DNA from: Diospyros lotus
Taxonomy: Eukaryota; Streptophyta; Magnoliopsida; Ericales; Ebenaceae
Reading direction: 5' to 3'
Length of the DNA: 64,000 nucleotides
Assembly: GCF_014633365.1 (NCBI RefSeq)
Contig: NC_068341.1
Coordinates: 41,806,044-41,870,043 of the forward strand
In this document: positions 1 to 11,260 of the stretch, piece by piece
Layout of the letters: each line of letters begins with the position of its first letter
Position numbering within the stretch: position 1 is the first letter of the stretch
Notes under the pieces: generated by a model
What the model was told of the DNA's origin: nothing
The model's input: the letters and a program-made list of their open reading frames with translations, nothing else
The model's database searches: none
Program-made: the position numbers and the translations under genes

Positions 1-229
1 CATACATCAATCAATGGAAGTCTAATTCCACAAAAGACTTCCATCCAACTCACTTGAAGACCAAAGCTCCAAAAGTCTAGCTTTAGACTATAAATTAAGC
101 ATGTCTTTTTTGTTTGTTTGTTTTGTCTCTTGATTTTGTCTCCTTGTTATTATTTCTTTTCTCATTGATTTTTTTTCTTTTTTTTTTTTTTGTAGGTTTG
201 AAAGTAGGAGACAAAAAAAATTTTTGCGG

Positions 230-330
230 GCATTTCTTCGCATTTCAGGGGAGTTTTTTCTTTCATGTTCTTTTGGTTCACATTGAGGACAATGTGTTAA
301 ATAAGTTTGGGGCATAACATTATTAATTGT
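230..330 (+). mobile_element. Probable relic of the 3' end of a Ty3/gypsy LTR retrotransposon
   Basis: The stretch around 277-313 reads 'cattgaggacaatgtg' followed by 'aagtttgggg'. From memory, this pairing sits just before the 3' LTR in many plant Ty3/gypsy elements, where the purine-rich end acts as the polypurine tract. No gag or pol reading frame is visible and the window edge cuts the upstream side. The bases after 313 could be the start of an LTR, but I see no second LTR to compare. The call rests on this short signature alone. Confidence 0.35.
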
Positions 331-963
331 TATGTGTTATTTTTGTTGCATATGTGTGTTTTGATGTGAAAATTTTGGTGGAGTTTATATCAAGTGCACA
401 TTTGGCCAATCCCAACTCCAAGCCTAAAAGAAATAAAAAATAAAAAAAAAATATGAAAGATAAAATAAATAAAACTTGTTATTTGGAATCATGATTTGTA
501 TTTGGATTCTTTATTGTGTTTAACACTGAGTCTCTGATTGGAATGAACAATATCTTATAAAGCAAGATTAATCATACTTGAGTTTTTATGATCGTTGAAA
601 TACATGTTCTTTGTGAAGTCATGTAAGTTGTGTGACTAGGCATGAAAGATAGATGTAATATTTTTTTTATGATTGTTCCCTTTGAGCTAGGCCTAAACAA
701 GGTTTAAGTAAGTAGAGAGAATAATGCTAAGCGAGATAGAGAATAAAATGGTTTATATCAAGATTCTGCTCGAAAAAAAGGAGGTAAACTCTTGAAGTTA
801 AATCTTTATTAAAATATTGTGTCGGTGGTTGTGACTCTGATTGTTTTGTTCTTTACTTATTTAGTTATTTTATTAACAAATCACATTCCGGGATTCTGGC
901 GATTATCTGAGACTCTCTGAGCTTCGGCCTCTCTCTCTCTGGATCGAATTCGAATCCGAATCC
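331..963. other. Unassigned AT-rich stretch upstream of the plastid protein gene
   Basis: No open frame or RNA gene is supported here. The left part may be LTR sequence of the gypsy relic. The last 60 bases (about 905-963), with a CT-rich run 'cctctctctctct' at about 929-941, probably form the 5' leader of the gene starting at 964. No clear TATA box was identified. Confidence 0.4.
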
Positions 964-3900
964 ATGGCTGCAGCATCCTTATCGTTTCTCTGTGGACCAA
1001 ATTTATGCAGCCATAGCTCAAGAAAACAGACCCCGTTTTCGACCCCCGTGCCGGCGGGCTTCGGCGGGAATGCTAGGTCCGTCCGGAGAAAGAAACTCCG
1101 CCGGAGTTTGAGCGTGCTTGCTGTAACCGAGAGCTCCAGAAAATCCCAAGAAGGACAGAGCGAAGAAGAAGAGTCCATACCCTCCTGGGCTAAGCCGGGC
1201 TCCAACGAGCCTCCTCCTTGGGCTCGCGACGAAGCCGCTCGGACTGCGTCGCAACAGAGCTTCCAGATCCCCTTCGTCGTCTACTTGCTTGCCTCCGCCG
1301 TTACTGCCATAGCTGCCGTAAGCTCTCCGAACTCCTCAATTTTTTGTTTTAAAACCTAAATTATTTTGAACGTAGGGATAGTTATTTGTGATTGACCCAA
1401 CCTCGTTGATTTGTAAGATGATGGAACCAGATTGTGCGGGTTTGCATCTTGAAGGGGCCACAACTGGATAATTAAGGTTGGAGTGTGGCCGACTGGTAAT
1501 CTTGAATTGCGACGATTGTGAGAATTTTCATGTTTCAGGCCTCTTGAGAGTTTGTAGTTTTTCTATGCAAAAACTACAGTTAATGTATCATTCCATTACT
1601 GTGGAGTCGTGAACATAGGTGTTAAAGTTTTTGTGTAATTGATGTGTGATGTTGCTGGGAAGCTGGGATTCGGGGCAACACCTACCAATTTCCTGCAAAC
1701 TTGGGTTTTTGTCCCCTGTCCCCTGGTATTAACTCTGATGGTCAAATTAGTGTGTGGTAATGAAAGAACGAGCAAAGAAGGACAAGAGTAGCAAGAAGGG
1801 TAGTAGTAAAATCTTACCTGCCGTTGAAGGATTTAGGGCTCTTATAGCCCACACAATAATGGTCCGAGCGTGATTTGCACTGGACCTTGGCATAAGGCAT
1901 GAATATGCCCTCAAACTTTTCCCTTATAGCCATTTGACCCCCTCAACTTCAAAGTAGACCTAAACTTTCAATTTTACTGCAATCACACACCTCATCTCTC
2001 AAATGGGTGCGCGTGAAATACATGCACTTTATCTGTGGGTCGTTGGCTAGGGAGGGGGGAGGTGGATCGCTAGCTAGGGAGGCCAACGACCAGTGGGTTG
2101 GTTGGCCAAGCCAAGAGATGCGATGGCTTGGTGGGTCGGTCAGCCAAGGCGAGAGCAGTGATGGGTGGGTCGATCGGCCAAGGAAAGAGTAGTGATGGGT
2201 GGGTCGATTAGCGGCGTAAGGAAGGAGGAAACTGAGGTCGGTCGGCAACGCACATAAGATGCACCTCTATTGGTCGTCGATGCGAGGAAGCTCCGTTGGT
2301 CGATTGTCGTCCTCCCACCTCTGACCTCTATTTCCTCCTTCCTTGCATTGTCGACCGACCCACCCATCGTCGCTCTTGCCTTGGTTGATTGACCCACTAG
2401 CCAATCAAGAGACCCACCGGGCCATCATGTCTCTCGGCTTGATCGACTGACCCACTAGCCGTTGGCCTCCCTAGCCAGCGACCCACCTCCCCCGTCTCTT
2501 GCCGGCGACCCATAGACAGAGCGTGTGTATCTCACGCACACCCGTTTGAGAGATGAGGTGTGTGATTGTAGTAAAATTGAAAATTCAAGGGCATGATAGG
2601 GTCCACTTTGAAGTTGAGGGGGCCAAATAGCTATAAGGGAAAAGTTTGAGGGCATATTTATGCCTTATGCCCTAGGACCTTACTTGGGATGTGACCTTGA
2701 GTTACAATCAAGGCATGGTGTCAAGACTTTAACCCATGATAGGCCACGTGGCAGGTCTAAATGCCTTCCGAGTGGCCTTTATGATAGGCCACATGTCAAT
2801 TTTCTACTGGTCTGTGTGTTCCCTCTTGATTGGTCCACATATTGCTCCGGGGTTGGCTGGTAGGTCACTTGATTACCTCCATCAATGTGCATAAACAAAG
2901 TCAGACCCAAACATTTCTCATAAACAAAGTCAGACCCAAACATTTCATTCTCACTTCTCTACGTCTTTGGGTTTGGGCTTTTAAATGAGTTGTTAATTAA
3001 TAAGTTGACAATTCTGTGAATGAACTTACAGGGAGATAGAGATAGACAAAGGAGACAGAAAGAACATTGAGATGAACAGAAAAAGAACATGTCTTGTGTT
3101 TTGTTGAATGATCCAAACTGAATGCAAAGCCCTTATCTTATACTTGACCTTTGTTAGTTAACCAACAGATAACTTTCCCACTAACTGCCAGTGGCCCAAT
3201 CTAACTAATTACAACATAAGCTAACTAATTATAACAAAAATGTAAGCTGCACCAGTCTATACAACACTGACCAAGTTCTAGACTATGTCTTCACAAATTC
3301 CATGAATGGCTGCAGATTGGATCTGTTTTTGAGTACGTGAATCAGAGGCCTGTTTTTGGAGTTTTGGGCTCAGACAGTGTTTTTTATGCTCCATTGCTTG
3401 GATTCTTCGCCTTTACTGGCATTCCCACTTCTGTAAGTTGTCTCAATTTTTTGTTTTCGCATCTGAGAATTCCATTCGTGTCAAGTATTTTGGATGAAAT
3501 GGGGGCAGAGAGAGATGGAGACTCAAGTTTTTAATGAAAAGTTGTGAAATCCTCAGAAAGATTGTTTGATTTTGGGAAAATCCCAGAGATTTTCTTCAAT
3601 CTGATTGACAACTAAACAAAAATCATTTCCTATAGAGTTCTTATACAAAAAATATCAAGAGAATGATATGAAGAAATGGCATTTTTTGCGACTACAACCC
3701 AGTCAAATGGGTGTTTTCTTTTATATGATCATTCATTAATGAGTTATATCATTCTATACGAAGATTTTGTTTAAAATTTTTGTTTGTATATCACTACGTG
3801 CAATTACATTATGAGATAATAAGTAAATGTCTGGATATGGCCTGGTCTATTGGAACTTTTGGATTGATTGTTACTTCTTTTAGCTAGCTAACCAGAGTGT

Positions 3901-3987
3901 TTAATACAGGCATTTTTGTGGTTCAAGTCTGTTCAAGTCGCTAACAAGGAAGCGGAGGAACAAGACCGGAGAGATGGCTATCTGTAG
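964..3987 (+). CDS. Small plastid-targeted protein with two predicted transmembrane helices (3 exons)
   Basis: The exons are 964-1317, 3316-3432 and 3910-3987 (TAG). All three join in phase 0 with GT-AG borders and give 182 residues. The first 50 or so residues are rich in Ser, Ala and Arg with almost no acidic residues, as in a chloroplast transit peptide. A hydrophilic stretch containing PSWAKPGSNEPPPWARDE follows. Two hydrophobic segments lie at about 102-123 (IPFVVYLLASAVTAIAA onward) and 140-162 (VFYAPLLGFFAFTGIPTS onward), and the tail is charged (ANKEAEEQDRRDGYL). This suggests a thylakoid or envelope membrane protein. Size and topology recall the cytochrome b6f accumulation factor DAC, but I cannot confirm that from memory and give no symbol. 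Intron 1 (2.0 kb) carries a foldback transposon. Exon 2 shows only as a short internal frame, so a simple ORF caller would truncate the protein at residue 131. Confidence 0.85.
1889..2671. mobile_element. Foldback-type, Mutator-like non-autonomous TIR element in intron 1
   Basis: The two ends are long inverted repeats. The left end starts 'ggcataaggcatgaatatg' and the right end, read in reverse complement, starts 'ggcataaggcataaatatg'. Similarity continues through 'tgccctcaaacttttccc' and 'caatcacacacctcatctct', so the arms reach well over 150 bp. The GC-richer middle (2040-2500) is itself partly inverted, with repeated 'gggtgggtcg' and 'ggctagggagg' motifs on opposite strands. The flanks read ctggacctt (1880-1888) and ctaggacctt (2672-2681), a 9-bp target duplication with one inserted base. 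Long TIRs plus a 9-bp duplication point to the Mutator superfamily. It has no coding capacity. Confidence 0.75.
2890..2947. repeat. Tandem duplication, 29-bp unit, two copies
   Basis: The unit beginning 'cataaacaaagtcagaccca' occurs twice back to back inside intron 1. It is probably a local replication slip with no evident function. Confidence 0.7.
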
Positions 3988-6870
3988 ACTTGAACTCTCA
4001 GCCATTACCACTGAAAGTAAATCCCCTTATGGGCTTGTATAACCCATCATCTGTCAAACTCAATTCTAATTTTCCAAGGTACCCCAATGCTGCCCTATAA
4101 ATGACTGCCTAACCTTCTGCCTTTCTCTGCTTTCTAGTCATAGATTGGATTGTTCATACGTAAGAAAATTGAAGTGTAGCACACTTTTAACCGTCATGCG
4201 TCCGTTGACTGTCACGAACATCAGCAAATGTGATATTCTTGCACAAACATCAGCATCTTTAGTAGACTTATTTCTGTAATTAGCTTGTCATGGACAATTG
4301 CGCATCCAACTAGTCGTTCTTAGATGAGACGCATTACCCACCTACAAAGTGACCAAAAACTGTGTACTTATTGAATCTGGGATTAGTACATATCCTATCA
4401 AGCACCAGCCATTGTTAACATAGGTGTAATTCTCTGCAGGGTTGGGAAGAAAGGGCCTTGTGCAGCTATAGTTTTGTCCTAGTTTTCATACTTGCCATTG
4501 TTTATCAGTCGTAGAGGCTATTCAGAAGTTTTTGCCTGTGGAAGAAAATTGTATCTAAATTACTATGTGATGTGTACCGCTTGTTCAGTTAAGAAGCCTT
4601 CCCTTAAATTGATGCAAGAAACCATCTTCCCTGTAGAAGTCTCCATGCCAAATCCTTGTTTAAGACTCAGGGTAGCACAAAAAAGTACAAGTTGATGCCC
4701 GAATCAGAGTATCTAAAATGAGGGCTTTCTGGGACGATCTGCTTTTTGCAAATTTACTGGATTTCTCTTTAGCTTGTCGTGCAGCAAACCAACCTAATTA
4801 GTTGCTGTAGATGTGCTTGAAATAAGGCTGGGAGAAATCCAACCAAATGGGGAGAGACTTTCAGACAAGCAACAAGTCTTGTAACTTCAGTTTAAGGTGG
4901 TTTGACTTTGATCCTCCAAGAATAAGACTGATCGATGTTTTGTGAGATGAGTGGATGGAATGAAAGAAACTTTTAACTAAGAGATACAAGAAAACCCGAA
5001 AGAAGAAAAGAAAATTCTTTGCAGGAAATTCTTAGGCGTGCATTAATTGCGTTAATAACCTTAGAAAAGATACGATCATAGTATAGATAATTGTCGAGTA
5101 GATTCTATATATCTTGATAACTCTAGTAAAATTAAAACTCGGTATGTTATTGTTTTTTGCAGTTATTGGATCATACATTGCTTGGAAAGTGAGAAGATAT
5201 GTTCGACAATGTGCATGTACACTTGGGAATTATCACATGCCCAACATTATAACTAGGGCATGGACAAGGGCTAGCTTGAACTATGTATGATAGATAATAT
5301 ATGCGTGTAACAACTTATATGTGTAACGCCTTCTTTAATGCATGAGAATTTCCACTTTGTAAAGGTTGAGACATGAGAGTGATGTTTTTGCATATATGCA
5401 AGAATAAATGTGCTATTTTTCTTCTTGTTTCTTGGAACTCAAAACGGTGTGATGATAAAACTAAGATTGATTCTGAAGTGACGGTGATGATAAAACTAAG
5501 ATTGTTTTGGAAGCAACATTGGTACATTGTGTAATATGAAGAGTGTTTCTTATAATGTAAGGGATATATATCATCTTTTTTATTATATAACATATTATTT
5601 ACGTTGAACAAAATACTATTCAATACTAATGCTCTCAAGTAACATAGGAGCCTTGTGCAATTTTTGAGTATTTTGCATGATTTTTTGTCTTACATTGTTA
5701 TAAGATATTAATTAGGAATATTGTTTTGGTATAAAATATATAAATTGCACGGAAATAAAAATGAAAAACAAATACATACAAAACAGAAATAGAGAAATGA
5801 TATTTTTTAAAAAGTAAGAAAAGAAAATATAGAAAAATATGTAAATAAAAAAATATAAGGGTTTTTTTTATAAATATAATTTTAATATAAAAAATTATAA
5901 AAGTAATTATTTTATAAAAAATAAATATAAATTTCATAATACATTTAAATAAATATAAACATAAATTTTATTATTCATGAGTTATGATTTATTAATTAAA
6001 AGTAAATAATAAATTTAAAGAAATCAAATATATTATAAATAATAAATTTAAAATTTTATTTAAATTTAAAAATAAATAATAAATTTAAAAATTTTTAGTT
6101 AGAGACAAATTTTTTTTGCCTCTAACCTAGTTAATATTAAGAAATGGTCTTAAAATATTTTTAAAATTGTAGAAACAATTTAATTTTTTTTTTTTAGTGT
6201 TTTTTGATATTTTGATATAAGAAACATTTTGGAAATACGAAAATGGTATCCCCAAAGTATTCTCGAAGTATTTTTGCACATTTATTTGATGACTATCTTC
6301 CATCAAATAGAACATGAGGAAATTGTCTCTTGGGGTTGTCAAGTTCGAATCTATTCTTTGCACAATCATTATGCATCAGACTCGTATTTATCTCTTTTAC
6401 TGAAATTCAAGAGATCAAGCGATGAGAATCCCGCAAGAAGAGCATCCCAAGAACATGAAAAAATTAGGAAAAATATATACTTACATCATGTTGGAATAAA
6501 TTTGATGGACTAAATAAGGTGAAATTTTCATTTGATTCTTGTATTTACAAAAAATATATATATATATATATATTGTCTATAAAAACAAGGGTGGAATGGG
6601 AATAAATATGATAAATCTTAATATTATAATTTATGAATGGTGACTGGCGGTGAGTGTACTTTATTAAACAAAAACCAAAAAAAAAGGGTTGGTTCTTCTT
6701 GGGTTGTTCATAGACCTCAACGCCCATATGGGAATCCTTATGAATTAGACAAAAGTCAAGTTGGCGCCCCCTAAGCATCTCTTATTATTCCTAAGATTCT
6801 TCTAACCGGCACTAATTAATGGCGGCATATTACTTCTTAATTAACTTCTCTAATCTATTAATTAATTAAT
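3988..6870. other. Intergenic AT-rich region; no supported gene
   Basis: This holds the 3' flank of the plastid protein gene and unassigned DNA. Short open frames lack family features. The stretch 5690-6110 is extremely AT-rich, with repeated 'aataaatttaaa' motifs. An (AT)n run lies at about 6550-6573. Confidence 0.5.
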
Positions 6871-6874
6871 TAAT

Positions 6875-6880
6875 TATATA
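6875..6880 (+). promoter_or_regulatory. Candidate TATA box of the VTL iron transporter gene
   Basis: The motif tatata lies only 20 bp before the first in-frame ATG (6900). If it is the TATA box, transcription would start near 6905-6910 and the first usable ATG would be 6930, giving a protein ten residues shorter. Confidence 0.35.
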
Positions 6881-6899
6881 CTATGATTGTCCCTTTAAG

Positions 6900-7883
6900 A
6901 TGGAATTTGGAAGCCACACTCCCATTTCCATGGATTCTTCTCTGAGTCAGACCCCCCGCCACCCGGCTTGTGCTCACCACGAGCTTCGGCTTCCCGCCGC
7001 ACACCATGACAACAACCCCACATCGACACCAATGTCCAACCCACTGCAACGCGCTCAGTGGCTCCGGGCCGCCATACTCGGCGCCAACGACGGCTTGCTC
7101 TCCACCACCTCACTCATGCTCGGCGTCGGCGCCGCCAAGGAGAACAGGCGCTCCGTCATCCTCTCCGGGATCGCCGGAGCCGTTGCCGGCGCCTGCAGCA
7201 TGGCTGTCGGGGAGTTTGTCTCTGTCTCCACCCAAAGAGATATCCACAGGGCAACAGCAGCCGGCAGCAGCCATTCTAGTTCGGAGCCAACCAAGCCATG
7301 CCCAGTCACCGCCGTCTTAATCGATATTGCTAACCCCGCCGGGGCTAGCCGGCCCATGTCGCCGGCCATGACAGGCAACCAAAAATCGCCGCCATCAGCC
7401 GCTACGCCGGAACGAAAGTCGCCGCTCATCCTCCACCTGGCCAGGTCCCCCGCCATGAAAGTCATAGCAGAAGGTCGTTAAATTGAAATCCTAAATTCAT
7501 TATTCAGATGCATTTTTATTGAAAAATTATGGGTTCTTGACGCAGATGAAGCAAAGATGGCGGGAAACCAAGATGACGGGGATGGAGGGCTGCCGAACCC
7601 ATACAAGGCTGCGGCAGCGTCAGCCTTGGCATTTCTAGCGGGATCGATCGTTCCTTTTCCGCCGGCGATGCTCATTGCTCATAACGAGAGTAGGATGGTG
7701 GCGATCGTGGCGGTGACGACGGTTGCTCTGGCGGTTTTCGGGGCTGTCGGGGCTTACGCCGGCGGGTCTCCGGTGAGAGTATCTGCGGTTAGGGTTCTGC
7801 TTGGAGGGTGGGCTTCCATGGCCATAGCTTATGGTTTGCTTAAGGCTTTGGACAAGGATCACGCAGAGGACCATGAAGCCTGA
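6900..7883 (+). CDS. Vacuolar iron transporter homolog (VTL / nodulin-21-like, VIT family), 2 exons
   Basis: The exons are 6900-7473 and 7546-7883 (TGA). The split Asp codon joins in frame across a 72-bp GT-AG intron and gives 303 residues, or 293 from the second ATG at 6930. VIT/CCC1 signatures are clear: GANDGLLSTTSLMLGVG at about 61-77 in helix 1 (Asp64), then CSMAVGEFVSVSTQRD at about 99-114 in helix 2 (Met101, Glu105). After an unusually long Ser/Pro-rich linker (about 120-205) comes LPNPYKAAAASALAF and three more hydrophobic segments, giving the usual five helices. Family members move ferrous iron into the vacuole. The VTL subgroup lacks the large cytosolic metal-binding domain of VIT1, and that domain is absent here too. 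The low-complexity N-terminus and linker make this copy longer than the roughly 200-250 residues usual for VTL proteins. Confidence 0.88.
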
Positions 7884-8447
7884 TAAGTGATATTTGCTTA
7901 TTTTAAATAAGATATATATATATATATATAAATACATATACATGTACATATGAATATCTTGCAACTAGGCTTACGATTTTGTTATATTGTTCGCATTGAA
8001 CAATATAATATTTCGTAGACGTGGAATTGAGAGAGAGCGGGAAACCCACACACCCACCCCTGTTAGTTCCCATCGAACAACATATCATTTCTCAATAGAA
8101 TTATGTATAAATATATGAGTTTTATAAATATTATTATTATATAATATTTCACGTGTTAAATTAGCATAAACACTCTCTAAAATCAATTTTACATGTTTGA
8201 TAAAATTATATTTAATTGAGTTAATTTGAACTTAATCATTAAAATTAAAAAGATTAGATAAAATTATAAATTCACAAAAGAATTAAATTATTTTCATAAT
8301 TAGTCCATATTTTAAATGTGTCACTTATATCTTTTTCATGAATATCTTTTTATACTTAAAATCTCTAATTTTGACAAATACCTAATTATTTGGGTAGTAT
8401 TGTGGTATGATCAAAATGTTTATAATTAATAATTGAGGCATGATTAA
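7884..8447. other. Intergenic AT-rich sequence
   Basis: This is the 3' flank of the VTL gene, with an (AT)n microsatellite at about 7913-7931. Nothing else can be supported. Confidence 0.4.
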
Positions 8448-9360
8448 GGGGGTGTTTAGCGGTTTGGTTGGATCGCTTATAAGTTTTTACTGGAGTTTAA
8501 ACATTGTATAACTTATTTTATTACAAGTTCGTTAAAAATTAAAAAGATTAAATGATGTTGAACTTATAAACTGTTTTAACAGTGTTTTGAATAAGCTACC
8601 CCTCTTTTTCAAATAAACTGTTGGTGGCTTGTTTCATTGACTAAGTCAATTACAAATTTATCCTAAAATAATTTGCATATTTATAACTCTCTATTCATTA
8701 AAACATTACACTATTTCATCATTTCTCATCTCTTTCTTTAGTCACCTCGTCCATTGCTGACTTTCATCATCATCGCCTCCAACCTTGTATTGTCACTTGA
8801 ATTTCCTCGTTCATTGCCACATTCTACTTCTAGGTCTGCCGTAGTCTCCAGCCATCATTGCTTTCTTTTGTCGTTGTCCTTATTCTATTTTAATTATATA
8901 TATAATACATATATATTACCTTAACATATATACATATATATATATTAATATCTATTGTATTAATATATTTAACATTTTTATAAATTAAATTTAAATTTAA
9001 ACATAAAATATTATATTAACATATTTTTTTAATAATTATATATAATTTATCAATATTTAATAATAAAAATTTTATAAATTATACATTAATTTATAATTTA
9101 TTTTTATTAAAAATTAATATTTTTATAAATTTTATTTATATCATTCAACAATATATCTATTTTAATCTTTTTATTAATTTTTGATAATTTATTAATTTTT
9201 TTAAATTAAATATATTATTATATAAATAATAACTTAAAATACATTTATTCAAATATTTTACCAACTTAAAATTAACAAACTTTTAAACTTTACACAATTT
9301 ATAAGTAAAAAGACTTAAAAAGCTCTTAAAAAAAAAAAAGAGTAAGCCAAACAGCGTCTA
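8448..9360 (+). mobile_element. Non-autonomous TIR element (hAT-like ends), copy A
   Basis: The left end reads 'gggtgtttagcggtttgg'. The right end in reverse complement reads 'tagacgctgtttggcttac'. The interior is about 80 percent AT with no transposase frame. Segments such as 'acaaatttatcctaaaa' and a stretch rich in 'catcatc' recur in reverse orientation in the element at 10543-11260, so the two are one family. The ends resemble hAT-type 'TGTTTGGC' termini, but no clean 8-bp target duplication is visible and the superfamily is uncertain. Confidence 0.55.
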
Positions 9361-9465
9361 AGTTAAGAATAGCATTGAGATTGAATTAAGCCATAGTTAA
9401 TTAATGCAAATGATTGAATGATAATGAAGAAATCAAGGATTTGTCAGCTGACCTACAATTTTGGA

Positions 9466-10467
9466 TCATCCTCCTGGCGGGGATTTGGATTCGGATTCGG
9501 ATTCCCATCTCAGAGCAAGCGCTTCCACCACTCCCGCGAAGCTATCGAACCTCCGGCTCACCACATCCACGCCCACTCCCAACCGTTCTGCTCCGGCCGC
9601 CGTGACCGGGCCATGCGCCGCCACTACCAGTTCGGGACATCTCCGCTTCACCGTCTCCCAATCCAAGCCCTTCTCCTTCAGGCTCTTCAACAGCCCCTCT
9701 ACCTCTCCGGTGCTGCTGAACACCACCGCGTTCAGGCCACCGCCGTACTCGCTCCTCCTCACTATTGGCTCCGCGCTCTCCGCCCCCGCCCACCGCGTCT
9801 CGTACGCCTCCGCCCTGACCGGAATCCAGCCCTTCCCGGTGAGTTCCCGGAGGAAGTCCGGCACCACCGGCGGCTCCTCCAGGCCCACCACCAGGGGAAC
9901 CGGACAGAGCACGCTCCGCCCTAGCCCTGCTCCCAGCGACTCCGCAAGACCGGCCGGCGTGGAGATGGGAGGGATTAAGACCTTGATTCGGTCGGAATTG
10001 TGGCAGAGTCCGCCGACCAACGCCTCGTCGAGAAGCTCCGCGTCCTTGCCGAGGGCGGCGATCGTGAAGGCCTCGCCCGCCGGGGCTAGCGGGGGGTTGT
10101 CGAGGGTGGCTAGGGCTTCGGAGAAAGCCGAAATCCCAGATCTGGAAGTGAAGGCTATGGCGGCGAAGCGGTCGAGAGGGGGAGTAGCTTGATCGCCACT
10201 GGGGTAGGAGAGGTGGAGACGAATGGAGGCCTCAGTGTGGGGCGTGGTTTGGACCAGGACGGTGGGGCACCAGAGGGGTTGCCAGCCATGGAGGCGGAGG
10301 AGGTGGGAGAGTCTGGGCGCGTAGTTTTGAGGCGTCGTGAAAGCGACGACTCGATTGGCGGCGGCGCTGATGCTGCCGGGGAGAGATGGGGGTGAGGGAT
10401 GGCAGTTAATTTTGGGAAGTCGGGGGCTGTTTCTTGTTCCGGCAGCCGCTGGCAGAGGAACCGCCAT
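9466..10467 (-). CDS. Uroporphyrinogen-III synthase (HemD)-like protein, intronless
   Basis: One uninterrupted frame of 333 residues runs from ATG at 10467 to TGA at 9466-9468. The first 35 or so residues are Pro/Ser-rich and may be a plastid transit peptide. The rest has the two-lobe layout of HemD4 folds: RVVAFTTPQNYAPRLSHLL (about 39-57) opens the first lobe, FAAIAFTSRSGISAFSEAL (about 101-119) is its typical 'vvFTSxxgV' strand, AFTIAALGKDAEL follows, NAVVFSSTGEVEGLL is the matching strand of the second lobe, and VVAAHGPVTAAGAERLGV closes it. Family enzymes cyclise hydroxymethylbilane to uroporphyrinogen III for chlorophyll and haem. Sequence divergence and the lack of introns leave open whether this is the main UROS or a related paralogue. 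Its GC-rich coding sequence stands out between two AT-rich transposons. Confidence 0.75.
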   Translation of the reverse strand: MAVPLPAAAGTRNSPRLPKINCHPSPPSLPGSISAAANRVVAFTTPQNYAPRLSHLLRLHGWQPLWCPTVLVQTTPHTEASIRLHLSYPSGDQATPPLDRFAAIAFTSRSGISAFSEALATLDNPPLAPAGEAFTIAALGKDAELLDEALVGGLCHNSDRIKVLIPPISTPAGLAESLGAGLGRSVLCPVPLVVGLEEPPVVPDFLRELTGKGWIPVRAEAYETRWAGAESAEPIVRRSEYGGGLNAVVFSSTGEVEGLLKSLKEKGLDWETVKRRCPELVVAAHGPVTAAGAERLGVGVDVVSRRFDSFAGVVEALALRWESESESKSPPGG

Positions 10468-10542
10468 TGTTATTGTTCACTTGGAGTGGGATTGAAGAGA
10501 CGCCTATTTGGATTTTGGTATTTACATGCTGCCCCAAACTAA

Positions 10543-11260
10543 GAGACTGTTTGGCTTACCGTTTTACTTCGTAACTTACGAACTTGTTTAGCATATGTAA
10601 AACTTAAAAGTTATATAATATTTAAGTTGATAATGTATTTAAATAAATATATTTTAAATTATTAATTATATAATTATATATTTAATTTGAAAGAATTGAT
10701 AACCTATTCAAATTTGATAAAAAGATAAAATAAATATATTGTTGAGTAATATAAATAAAATTTATAAAAATATTAAATATATTAATTTAATATATATTTA
10801 TATATAGTGAACGAAATCATAGATAGGGACAACAATGACTATAATGGAGACAACGACAATGGGCTAAAGACAACGGATTGGGGTGATAGTGATAAGGCAA
10901 ATTGAGGACAATGTTGGATTATGAATGATGATGACGAACATGGAAGAGGCGGACAACATCACCAGACATGAAAGAAGAGGCGACAAAAAAGATAGAAAGG
11001 AAATAGATAGAGTTGTAAATACTTGGAATGTTTGAGGATAAATTTGTCATTTACTTAGTTAGTGCAATAATCTCCTTAGAGCTTATTTGGAAAAATTGGG
11101 TGGGGAGAGAGCTTTTTGAATAAATTACTAAAATAGTTTAAAAATTGAGTCGAGTTTAAACTCTTAAATTTTAATAAAAGCGTAACAAAATAAGTTATAT
11201 AATTTATAAACTAAAAAAATAGGTTATAAGTGGTTAGACCGATAAGCCAAACACCATCTC
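10543..11260 (-). mobile_element. Non-autonomous TIR element (hAT-like ends), copy B, inverted relative to copy A
   Basis: The left end reads 'gagactgtttggcttaccg' and the right end in reverse complement reads 'gagatggtgtttggcttatc'. Internal parts match copy A (8448-9360) on the opposite strand, for example 'ggataaatttgtcattt' here against 'aattacaaatttatcct' there. It lies just upstream of the UROS-like gene, about 75 bp from its start codon, so it may contribute promoter sequence. No convincing target duplication was found. Confidence 0.55.

Noticed and set aside
7055..7465. Minus-strand frame of 136 residues
   Set aside because: It is a shadow of the VTL transporter exon.
9461..10192. 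Plus-strand frame of 243 residues
   Set aside because: It is a GC-rich shadow of the UROS-like gene on the minus strand. The minus frame has clear HemD features and this one has none.
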